Assembly (NCBI RefSeq): GCF_050947875.1
Contig: NW_027460335.1
Location: forward strand, 7,827,928-7,891,927
Length of the DNA: 64,000 nucleotides
Direction of reading: 5' to 3'
DNA from: Dermacentor variabilis
Lineage: Eukaryota; Arthropoda; Arachnida; Ixodida; Ixodidae
The position numbers and the translations under genes are program-made. Below are positions 22,131 through 31,693 of this stretch, piece after piece (the first letter of the stretch is position 1; each line of letters opens with the position of its first letter). Below the pieces are notes generated by a model. The model saw only the letters and a list, made by a program, of their open reading frames with translations. It ran no database searches and was not told where the DNA came from.

Positions 22131-22730
22131 TTATTTTTTGTTGATGATAAGCTTGTAAAAAAAAGCGCAGTCAGAAGGGTTGGCCGATGGATTTCCGCAT
22201 TCTATTTTTTTCGTGAGAAGCGTTTGATCTGCAGAAGTTAGCTGAAATCTGCAGGGCAGCTGTTTCAGCTTAGCTTTCTGAGAGAGAACTAACTTTTTGG
22301 TTCTAATAGACGAAAACTTGACCATAACTCGGCGCGTCTTTAGTCGTTCAATGGATCCCAACCTGTGCGCTCTGTCGATCATACCGTCCGTAACGTTCAA
22401 TCTTAGATGGCGCGACGGCAGATCTTCAACACAGTCTTCGGAGCGTGCCTACGTCTCGTTAGCACTGTCAGATATTCCGTAAAATAAAGAATTACCCTTT
22501 TGTCACTGGTCTTGCAACTCGTGAAGCCTTGAGCTGACTGTGGCACATTCATCTCTGACGGTTTTATCAATAAGGCGGGTAATTTGAGCTGGTGCCGACG
22601 CATCTTCAATGGATTCTATAGATTTCAAGGTTACCAATCTTTCTGTGAGATCTGAGACTTTTTGCGTAGATGCCTCTTGCTTTTCGTTTACCTCGGCGAA
22701 AGATTCGGTTAATTACGTATGACGCGTGTG
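22131..22730 (-). pseudogene. L1/Tx1-type ORF1 remnant
   Basis: On the minus strand, a coiled-coil-like stretch (TESFAEVNEKQEASTQKVSD, about 22675-22710 and following) leads to HELQDQ, where an in-frame TGA and a frame change occur. Downstream is the conserved RNA-binding block MIDRAHRLGSIERLKTRRVM then VKFSSIRTKKLVL (about 22270-22390). The R-A-H-R-L-G and V-K-F-x-x-x-x-x-K motifs are those of L1-type ORF1 proteins, which coat element RNA. It ends in a stop close to a poly-T tract at 22130. Broken, with no ORF2 attached. Confidence 0.75.
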
Positions 22731-22989
22731 AAATTAAGTTAACACGGCATCAAGCAGCAATGAAATCAATGACAAAGCAATGACATCAAGCAGTTCCTAG
22801 TGTGATTCACTAGGGCCATGCTGAGGCGGACCAGTGTTTTCGTCTTGGCATCAGGAGAACAAATATAAATTCGTTCAAGGTATCCCAAACAACACTTGGG
22901 CATGACAAGAGCAATAGGCACTTGTCGATTGAACGTTTAGAACAACGAGACCAGCTGGAGTAAGCAGCATATGAAAGCAGAAGGGGATT
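22731..22989. other. Probable N-terminal/upstream part of L1-type remnant
   Basis: Contiguous with the ORF1 remnant on the minus strand. Frames are open in short pieces only. Positions 22968-22996 (TATGAAAGCAGAAGGGGATT onward) recur at 26355-26383, marking a local duplication around the intervening sequence. Confidence 0.4.
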
Positions 22990-23268
22990 TTGAGCAATAA
23001 AAACAATCGCGTCGCTGCTCTACCGCACCAACTGAAGACAGAAAGCCGATGCAAGTCCTTTAAATCGCGGAGGCAAAGTGCTGTCGGTGGCAGTGATGAC
23101 GCCGTGCTTGACCGGGAAGACAAGGTGGTGCCAGGACAAAGCTCACTGGACCCGTCGCAATCGCTCGCTGTCGCCGAAGGTATCAGGAGCAGTGACGATA
23201 ACGGCAACGGCGTCAACACAGGAGCGCCTGGTCCAACCGTAAGCATAGGCGCGGACAGCTGTGTGAAG
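22990..23268 (+). CDS. Unrecognised hydrophilic open frame
   Basis: About 93 codons are open on the plus strand before the LINE insertion point, and the opposite strand is also open over most of it. The peptide is Ser/Asp/Gly-rich, with SRRQSAVGGSDDAVLDRED and later DDNGNGVNTGAPGPTVS. No domain is recognised. Before the LINE inserted, this stretch was continuous with 26347 onward and the frame would stop a few codons later. It could be a coding exon, a transposon ORF1 piece or chance. Confidence 0.25.
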
Positions 23269-23299
23269 AATAAGGTGATAGATAAACAGAAACTTTATT

Positions 23300-24264
23300 G
23301 CAATGGAAAATATTTGAAGGAAGGGTGGTCGGAGCCTCTCAGTCCGGGGCCCCGCTGGCCTCTGCCGCCTGCCTGACCTGGCGACCAGGCAGGACAAAAG
23401 TCCTGCCAGGTCGAGGCGGGCGAGGTGTGCCTCCCACTGCCCCATTGTGTTACTGGTATTTGGTCTATGAGGGTGCTTAGTGCACTCCCAGGTTATATGT
23501 ATTAGGCTAGGTATGCCACTGCACCAAGGACAGTTGGCCCTATAACAAGTGGGATACATGGCGTTTAGCAATTTTAAATGGGGGAATACCCCGGTCTGTA
23601 TTTTACGCCAATCGGCGGCCTCTTCCCTGCTATGTTGTGGGTGAGGCGGCGGGTATTTTCTGTGGACTCCACGCTGATGAGCAAGGATGTCTTTGGCATT
23701 TAAATTGGTGGAATTTTGTGAGGGATAGTGCGGGTGGTTGGGGTTGGAAGAGGACGCCGTCGCTCGGTTAGTGAACCCTCGAGCTAATGCGTTAGCCTTT
23801 TCGTTCCCCTGTACCCCCGCGTGGCCCGGGCACCAGAGTAGGCGATGATGGTGGTTGAAGGATTTGGGGATTATCGCGAGGGTAGCCGCGGTCACGTGCC
23901 CCTTGAGAAACATGCGACATGTCTCCTGGGAGTCCGTGACCACGACCGAGTCCTTTTGCGAACGCTCCGCGTGAGCGAGGGCGATCGCCACTGCTAATAT
24001 TTCAGCCGAGGTGGGGGATCCCGCCGTGGCCGACGCGGTAATTTGCTGTAGTCTGATCGCGTTCACGATTGCCAGGGCGTACCTCCTTTGGTAGCGCTGC
24101 CCGGTCGCTTCTGCATACACAGCTGCGTCCGTGTAGTACGTGTTGTACTTATGGTTATTAGAGAACGCTGATTGAATGTGTTGTGCGCGTGCTTTGCGCC
24201 TTTCTTTGTTGTACTCGGGATGCATATTCTTTGGAATTGGCGCTACTGTAATTTTGGATCTCAT
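23300..24264 (-). pseudogene. LINE RNase H and C-terminal domain
   Basis: The frame opens with VAPIPKNMHPEYNKERRKAR, the linker before RNase H in this LINE group. The RNase H residues follow: YYTDAAVYAE (Asp), the SAEILAVAIALAHAE helix (Glu), VVTDSQETC (Asp), and CPGHAGVQGNEKANALA, where the usual last Asp is replaced by Asn in this reading. A zinc-knuckle-like block, CPWCSGIPSLIHITWEC, lies near the end. The native stop is lost and the frame runs on into flanking DNA. Together with upstream frameshifts this marks it as dead. Confidence 0.85.
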
Positions 24265-24371
24265 CGAAGGAGGGAGAGGTACGGCCTGCTCTGTGAGATA
24301 AATGGGTATGCTGGGATATTGAGTCTAGCCAATATTGCCCTACCAGTTTTTGTGAAGCTGAGGCGCTCCCT

Positions 24372-24869
24372 CTATCGCATCAGGGTGACCTGCCTCAGTT
24401 CGTCGAAAGTATTGTGCACTCCCAAAGCTAACATTCGCTCCGTTGAAGTACACTTAGGCAGGCCCAGAGCAGCTTTGAAAGCGGCTCGGATTATTGTGTT
24501 AGCCTGCTTTTCCTCCTCCCTGTTCAGGATTTGGAACGGTAAGCCATACGCGATTCCACTAACCACTAAGGCCTGCGCGAGCCTTAGGGCATCGTCTTCC
24601 CGCATTCCCACTTTTCGATACGGCGCGCTACGTATCATTTGGGCTATGTTGTGGGCTGCGGATTTGAGGGCCTTGAGTGTCTGTAGTGCTCTCCCGTCGC
24701 TCTGAAGGCACAAACCCAGGACTCGCATCGTGGGTACCTCTCGGACTGATTGGCGCTCAAGCAAGATGTTACTCGATCCTCTGGATTTGTAGCCTTTCTC
24801 GTGTATCCGGATGACCTCAGATATTTCGGGTGCGCACTTCAGACGACTCCATGTAGAAAATTTCTCCAC
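24372..24869 (-). pseudogene. LINE reverse transcriptase thumb fragment
   Basis: An open piece after the catalytic core, with MRVLGLCLQSDGRALQTLKA, KSAAHNIAQMIRSAPYRK, and the characteristic GLPKCTSTERMLALGVHNTF block. It aligns in order with the thumb of the intact ORF2 at 31694-35224 (LHLPKNTSNEKLLQLGIS). The YADD-bearing core between this piece and 25437 is present only as short, stop-ridden segments. Confidence 0.82.
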
Positions 24870-25436
24870 GGCTAATACTGTGCTTTGGAGCGTATATTAC
24901 TTATCCCGTAGTGAACCTCTGCTCGTCCACAGCGTGATGTCGAGCGCGTAGAGCGTGTAACCTAGGTCGGGTATCCGAGCCAGATCGCGCGCGAGGCGAC
25001 AGATCGCCATGTTGAAGAGAAGAGGAGGTAATATAGCTCCTTCAGGTGTTCCTTTGTCAGGCATTTTAAATAATTTCGAAGTGATTTCGCCAATACTGAT
25101 GCTCGCTTCGCGGTTGGAAAGAAACGCTCTTAATTATTTGTATGTGCGCTCACCACAACCCGCTGGTTCGAGTTCCTCTAATATTGCGGCGTGAGAGACG
25201 TTGTCGAAGGCTCCTTTGAGGTCTAGTGCTAGCACTAGTCTCTCGTCGCCGTACGGTATATTAAAATTTCCTCTCTAAGTAGGAGGAACGCGTCCTGGCA
25301 AGATAAACCCGTGCGAAATCCTTTCATGGAGTCCGGGAACCAGCTCCGCTTTTCAAGGTATCGTTGCAATCTGCTATGGATAACCCTTTCATAGAGCTTA
25401 CCCAGGCAGGACGTGAGCGACAGCGGCCGTAGTGTA

Positions 25437-26075
25437 TCAATCGAGAGATTCTTTTTTTGGCTTGGGGATCATGATTATTTTAGCCAATTTCAACTCTTGG
25501 GGCAAGTCTCCCTTGGGCCAGCACTCGCTATTGAAAATCTTTGTTATTTTCGCTAGGGCTACCGAATCCATGTTTCGAATCATTGCATTTGTGTGACACA
25601 GTGCCGAGTTTTTAACTGTGGATTGTGCCGCCTCATACACTTCCGCGTACGTTATTTCTTCGTCTAATTTAGGGTTTGCCTCCCCCGCGTGTTGTCTCTT
25701 CGCGTACGACGATCCCGTGGCAGGTGAGGGTCCTCTGTACTTTTTCTGAAGAGCATGGGCTAGATCTTGGTCTGTACCCTCGAAGTTGTCTGCTATAATT
25801 TGGAGCTTCTTGTTATTCTCAGTACGCGTGCTCATCGGGTCTAGCATGCTTCGTAGTATTCGCCACGTATTGGTCGTTCCCAGAGTTCCTGATAGGGTTC
25901 CACAGAACGTCGCCCACTCGTTTTTAGCGAGCTTCTTGGCGTGGCCTTGGGCTTGCTCTACCAAGAAAGCGATGCGCTGTCTCAAGTGTTTGTTTAGACG
26001 TTGTATTTTGCACCTCTTGGCCAGTTTCCGCCTCTCTTCCCACAGGCTGACCAGGTGAGAGTCTATCACCGGCAC
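25437..26075 (-). pseudogene. LINE region between endonuclease and polymerase, plus first RT motifs
   Basis: Contains LWEERRKLAKRCKIQRLNKH and TLGTTNTWRILRSMLDP, which match in order the linker of the intact ORF2 (LWEARRGLTKRWKRQKLNKK). It then runs into the start of the polymerase (LPQELKLAKIIMIPKPKKES), just before a frame change. Upstream, 26184-26336 encodes the last part of the endonuclease. Confidence 0.82.
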
Positions 26076-26346
26076 CTCCGCTGTACGCTCAATGGCTTTA
26101 GTGGTGTCCCAGTGTGCTCGTCGAAAGAATTAGGTCCATCCTCGTATGTTGCTCGGGGCTGCATTCGATTCCTCCAGCACTCTCTAGAGTTCTCTATACC
26201 GAGGCCAGTCAGTTAATTTAGTCATTCCTATTGTTCTCCGTATGTTGGGCGTGGAGAGCGCTACTCCGATTATGTCGTCATCGCTTCCCAGGTTTTCGTA
26301 AAAGGAAACCCCTTGTGCGTCTCTGATGTTAATTGAAATAAGGTGA

Positions 26347-27989
26347 AGAACTGCGTATGAAAGCAGAAGGGGATATTGAGCAACAGCGTAGGCGGCTGCT
26401 CTCATATGCCCACTTTAAAAAAGATAGGTAGGACAATCGGCAAAATAGGAACAAGGAATCGGTCGCGCCACCCACCGCCTGTTTCAAAGGGGACGCTCGT
26501 GGGATCCATCCATTCATCCATCCCCGGCAGGTCCGGCCGTGCGTGGAGAAAGCAAAACAAAATAAAAAAAGAACCAGAATGCACACATTCCCGCATCGCT
26601 GGCAGTTGCAGTGGCATTGCCTTTGCTTCTCTACGTGGTCTGAATCATGCCTACCAGGTCACTTTATGCGGACATTAAAGAAACGAAAAGAATCGCAGTT
26701 CTGCCCGAAAGGCGAACCGCCGATTGAGATAGCAAATTGATAGATAGTTGTACGAAGTAAAGATAGCAGTTTTATCGGCTGTAAAAACTTGGAAACCTTT
26801 GTTTACTGACTAAATTATCAAGGTGTAATGTGTAAGCGCGACTCAACCATGCCGTAGAAAGGCACAAAGAGACAGCGCTGTCCTTATGTGTCTGCTTCTT
26901 TCTACGTCCTTGTTCAGTAGCACTTGCACATTGTATCATGGATTCAAGCCAACTAGCCTGCCAACGTGTTTTAAATCAACTTACCAGCACGGTGTCACAC
27001 GCGCACAGGTAAACATGAACACACATCCCTCGATGACGCTGGAGGTTGGAAGCGCAGCAGCAATCGCAAGCCAATTGACCTCCGCGCATCTGCAGCTTCA
27101 ATGCGTACGAAACGTCGAAAGCGCAACGCATAAGAAGCTACCGGCACTAGACGCATTCTGAAAACATCACAGATCGCTTTGAAGATGAGGCCCACACGGG
27201 CACTCACTTTCACCACGTGGCGTCTACTACGGCGCCCACGATTCGCTACCTCGCAATCTCGCCCGCCTCTAAGCGCCCCAATGCCGTAGCGGCACGCGAG
27301 AAGAATACCATTCACCCTCGCCGGACCCGCCTGCCTCGAGCGCGATAGGAGAAACCACGCATCGGGCCACATTGCTCGCTTGCGCACGAGAAATTGAACC
27401 GCGTTGACCGGCTCAGCCTCACAGGCATTGACTCGCACACACAACATACGGCGCGCGGCGACGCTCCTGTGACCCTCGGACTTCATACAGAACCTCACGG
27501 CGACGGCGACGGAAGAAATGCGACAAGAGTGTCTATGTAATTTCTATCGCAATAAAGCTTGTGTTTCGTCTCTTTGCGCAAGACGATAAGCAAAACGAGA
27601 ACAAGGTCAGCGCAGGAGCCTGCTTTCACCTTGTTTTCCTTTTGCTCCTCGTCTTGAATTTTCATCTCCCTACTTCCCCGTGTTTTCCATGTGTCTCTTT
27701 ATGCACTCACACAAAGCTTCGCTGTGTACATATGGATTCCAAGTTGCTGGATCAGCTGCATTTTCGTAAATCTCCGCTATTCCCCTCGTGCAAGGTAATA
27801 CATTAAGAGAATTGGTCGGTTAGGCGTCGTAGAGAAAAAAATTATAATGAGTGACCGCGTGCAGCTTCCAGCAGACAAATGAAGAAATTACGGCACACAT
27901 TCGTCGCCGAAACTGTCTGTGCGTCTCTCATGGTACGGTGTTTAGTAGGCGCGTTTCTGCAAGGTCAAACACGTTGTGTCTCCTTATTA
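26347..27989 (-). repeat. Long-repeat material, largely inverted
   Basis: Positions 26440-26600 resemble 15010-15160 in direct orientation. Positions about 26690-27560 match, in reverse orientation, about 17865-18760, including the palindrome. Positions 27830-27985 resemble 15415-15560 in direct orientation. The mixture shows rearrangement among unit pieces. No gene. Short frames are not shared with the other copies. Confidence 0.75.
26826..26934. repeat. Long palindrome, about 109 bp
   Basis: The arms meet at GACAGCGCTGTC (about 26871-26882) and include CCGTAGAAAGG and CTTTCTACGTCC. It is homologous to 18507-18627 but embedded in inverted unit sequence. Confidence 0.8.
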
Positions 27990-28410
27990 TTATTATTTGT
28001 TTTGAACACATATACACATATACACCGGTAACAGGAAAGGGAAAGCGAGGAGCAGGCTGGCAACTGCCACCGGAAGGGGCACAACGCCTGCCTACTCTTC
28101 TGAAGGGAGGTGACAGCAACACAGCTTTAATATTGGTATTACCACGGACAATTTCCACTCAGCAGGGATTGCACCGGTTCTCCAAACTTCATTATACTCG
28201 TCCAATATACGGTCATGGAAACTCTTATCAACGTTCCGCAATGCTTGGTACGTCACACCATGGGCGCCTGGAGCAGTGCGGCGTTTGGAGAGGCTCAGCG
28301 CGTGTCGCAGCTCCTCAAGAGTGAAATCTGCCTCGTCCACCTGGCAAGCTGGACCGTAGGACCGTAGTTGGATCCATCCACAGTCTGGGGTCCCCGTTCT
28401 GACATTTTGC
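27990..28410 (-). mobile_element. I-clade-like LINE fragment with (AAT)n tail
   Basis: On the minus strand a short polymerase piece, EADFTLEELRHALSLSKRR then TAPGAHGVTYQALRNV and IPAEWKLSVVIPILK (about 28120-28340), corresponds to the first RT motifs. It then jumps to a 3' end with CAAATAATAATAATAAG, the trinucleotide tail typical of I-type elements. The fragment is therefore internally deleted as well as truncated. Ends are approximate and I did not find a clear target duplication. Confidence 0.7.
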
Positions 28411-28900
28411 TGAAATATTGACGTGCTATACGAGATCATCACAAAGAGGTGGACAGAGTCCTCTGTCAAAAGTAGTTTCAACGCCATTCCGTGTGTTCAT
28501 TATTTGCACATGCGCAATATCTGTGAACGTAGGCGTGGAGACACGGTTACAATCGGTATGTTCTTTGCACGCGCTGACGGCGTCGCAATCTGTACAGCGC
28601 ACGGAGACCTAAAACACAGCTAGGTCAGCAGGTATGCCCCCACGAAAAGGGCAAGTGCGTCGCGAACACCATTTTCTGCCCCCGGGCTGGGTAGATCAAA
28701 CTCCGATATGAAAAAACAAAGAAAAAAATGAAGCCTGCTTGTATGGCAATGGCTGTGTTGATGCTCGAGGTTGAAACGCCATCCCGCTTGTCGTGTGCTA
28801 TGCGCTCGACTAGCACACGAATTTCTCTGCAGGCGCCAACTGAAACCAACACTGCATGCATTTATTTTTTCAGATTGTCTTCCGCTTTCAGATTTAGTTT
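28411..28900 (+). repeat. Long-repeat piece
   Basis: Matches 39825-40310 in its first part (TTGACGTGCTATACGAGATC, and the CACGGAGACCT landmark) and about 55990-56430 throughout. It ends where the tRNA-cored unit begins. No gene. Confidence 0.8.
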
Positions 28901-29357
28901 CAACGCGACAGCTTTAAGGAGCTCGTGTCGCAGAAAAGCCGGTGTCGTTGGCGTCGGTGTCGGCGGCGTTGGCCGTGAGCGATAAATCCCAGCAGGCACT
29001 TCATGAATAAAAAACAACTTGCAAGATGGGCTGGGTGGGAATCGAACCAGGGCCTCCGGAGTGTGAGACGGAGACGTTACCACTGAGCCACGAGTTCGAT
29101 GCTTCGAAGCGGTACAAAAGCGCCTCTAGTGAACGCGGTGTTGCTTTAGAAACGAGCTGTTTCTAAGGCTCAGGCGTGCGTCGCTTGCTCAGGCGCACAT
29201 TTCGTTGTCGCGCCGAACGCTGCGTTGCTCGACGCTCACCGCGTCCGATGCGGGGCGCGTAGTCGCTGCGCCGTAGCCCATTGTCTTACACCCCTTGGCG
29301 GGTCGACGGGAACGCTGTCGTGTTCCACTCTAGAAGGCGAAGCTTAAGCGTCCTCCA
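28901..29357 (-). mobile_element. Composite unit with tRNA-like core, copy 4
   Basis: About 457 bp, the same organisation as 10286-10730 but with a diverged left palindrome (CAACGCGACAGCTTTAAG). The A-box and B-box sequences are at about 29070-29090 and 29035-29046 on the minus strand. The internal hairpin is intact near 29144-29169. It replaces sequence that copy B keeps at 56430-56594. Confidence 0.83.
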
Positions 29358-31555
29358 CTGTTTTTATTAGCAACCTATCGCAAAGCAAGCATTCGAAATA
29401 CAAAAAAATAATGTACAGTTGAGTATCTCATTAGACAGTACAAATGGGCGCATTCGGCACGGCGATCATCCATACGTAAGACAACTTCCTACAGTTTTTC
29501 AAAGACGTAAGATAGGCACAGTGGCCATGCTTGTTTGCAGTCCACAACACTGTACGTCTGCAATTTTACGGGAACGGTTATTTTTGAATGAGAAAAAACA
29601 TTATCAAGAGCAGCATACCTAGATGTTTTGCATACCAGTAAAAAAATTCCTTTTTTTGTTCCATACAACGGGTATACTTGCTAAACTAAAAAACTTGCTA
29701 TACCTAGTCAATTTTCAGCAAAGCTCTCCTTGAGCTAATGAGCCGATAAAGATCTAGCAAATTATACTGAAAATGTCTGTAGTCCTTTTTCATATCTGGT
29801 TTTCTTTCGATGTACAACAAATAAGACCACTAAAGCTTGATTCAGATCTGTAACATTGCGAGCAAGCTATCAATACTAAATCCTCGCGAACGTACTGCAG
29901 ATGTTTCTTAATATTTGTAATACAATTAGTTTATCAAACAGCAAATGCAGGAGAAGCATGTGTCAATCGGCGGTTGATCCTGAGTAGAGTTTGGGCATTG
30001 GGCAAGGACAGATTGATGCACAAATCTATTACAAACGCGCAGCTTCGAGACATTCAGACATATTTTCTAAAAGCAACGCAAGTCTGCTGGATTCAATGCA
30101 TCAGTGCAACCAGCTCAAGACAATTCTCTTTTGAATGGTTTCAAATACCTTCTTCTAAAACGCCTTATGTACATCACGCCCTTGAAAAAGAGCCTATAGG
30201 ATAGGTTGCATGCGACCTGTTTCAATCACAGGACAGGCATTAAAGCTATGTTACGAGTTTAATCAGTGGCTGGCGGTCATCCATCATGAGAATTTTTGTG
30301 TGGACTCAATAAGGAGGCGAAAGCTCTTCAAATTTCCTAGAATGCTTGTTTTCTTTGCCTATTAACTATATTCTCGACTATGGAGAAAGATTTCTCCCCT
30401 CGCACTTTTACTCTATTATGGGGAGGAAGCTTTAGCTGAGGTGCTCCAATCTAAATAGATGTAAAAAAGATTATTCTTTTTTCTCGGCAACCACACCACT
30501 AAGTTTGACGCGATTTGTTGCATTTAAAAGAAAAACCCTAAGTGTTGGTTCCGAATTTTCGATTGATATCCTCAAGTTTTTATTAAAGTTTGGCCAAAGT
30601 TGAAAATTTTCAGAAAACAGAACTATGACGTTTACAACTGCGTAACTGAGCAAGGAAAATTCATATCACAGTTTTGTGAAATGCATCTGATAGTACATCC
30701 AGAGCCGAGAAAATTGCTATGTCTAACATGAATCTAAAAAAATTCAGTATCATAAAAATACAGCTTTTGCAGAACCCTTGTACACAATGCAACAAATTCA
30801 CGTAAAATATAAACTGAGATATAAACTGAGAGAGAGATATAAAATGAAAATTTTTCCACTTTAAATGATCTAATGGATGCAGTTTACAGAACCACGACAT
30901 GTTTTTTCTGATGCCCAGCTGTTAATTTATAAACTTCGTGCGTCTATCTTTCTCTAACTTTAGTATTGTTCAATATCATTGTCACAAAACTCATAACATA
31001 AATCGGAATTCCGCTTGCAGCAGTCACGATAATTTTACTTTCTCTTTGAAATGCAACACATTTCCCCAAAATCAGTCCAGGGGTTATCTCAGAAAAGCGC
31101 TTTTGCGTTTTACATGTATTTCACTAGGCCGCGTCGGAGTTGGGCCCGAGCTAAGGGTTCCTCTTAATGAAACACCGAAGTCAAGAGTGCTGAGCAACAC
31201 TAGTACTTGCTCAACATTACTGAGGTAAGCTCAAGAAGATTCTAGCATCCCAAGACCAAGGTATGGTAGCTATGTGGTAATCTTCGAAGAGGGGGGTGCA
31301 ACTGTGGGAACAATGACTGACTACAGAAAGGTTACGTTGCACAATGTTTATGTACACATTGAAATATAACTAAATATATTGAAAAGATATGCTAATCAGA
31401 AGATCGCCCTACGAGCTATCGGAATTAAAAAAAAATCACTCAGAATTTTTTGTTTACATATCAAGCTTTTGGAGTTTTCTTTTTCAAGGGGTTTTCTCTC
31501 AGGACGTTTATTGAGACCCAGATGGAAGCGATTTATGTGCAGCGTAAGACACGCA

Positions 31556-31560
<5 letters not shown>
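29358..31560 (-). repeat. Second long repeat, copy A (left part)
   Basis: Colinear with about 56596-58870. It begins TTTTTATTAGCAACC, so the minus strand ends with AATAAAA like a polyadenylated transcript end. No intact gene. The minus strand at about 29690-30050 keeps a decayed version of the frame listed at 56945-57401. It continues after the LINE at 36957. Confidence 0.8.

Positions 31561-31598
<38 letters not shown>
31561..31598 (+). repeat. (GA)n microsatellite at LINE 3' end
   Basis: An uninterrupted GA/CT dinucleotide tract of about 38 bp at the 3' terminus (minus strand) of the LINE, probably generated as the element's tail. Shorter CT tails end the fragments at 16370 and 8879. Confidence 0.95.
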
Positions 31599-31601
<3 letters not shown>

Positions 31602-31693
31602 TTTATTTTGGTTCCTTCAAGGATTTAGCGTCTCGAGGTCTCGGTCGTCTTGGGCGCCGGCGACTTGGAGCCTCTTCCAGCAAGGGTGGGCCC

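Larger units (their letters stand above)
23279..26336 (-). mobile_element. Decayed, 5'-truncated RNase H-type LINE, 3.06 kb
   Basis: Flanked by a 10-bp duplication, AATAAGGTGA, at 23269-23278 and 26337-26346. On the minus strand it runs from the end of the endonuclease domain (GSDDDIIGVAL, about 26270) through the polymerase (25437-26075, then frameshifted pieces to 24372) to RNase H (to about 23394). A 3' end with AATAAAG lies about 20 bp from the left boundary. Several stops and frameshifts are present. It belongs to the same group as the element at 31561-36955 but is clearly diverged from it. Confidence 0.9.

Noticed and set aside
26995..27498. 167-codon minus-strand frame
   Set aside because: It lies in inverted long-repeat sequence, and the corresponding frames in 17.9-18.4 and 44.0-44.5 kb are broken in different places.
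31561..31598. CRISPR-like or regulatory GA tract
   Set aside because: It is a simple dinucleotide repeat at a LINE 3' end with no spacers. The organism is eukaryotic.
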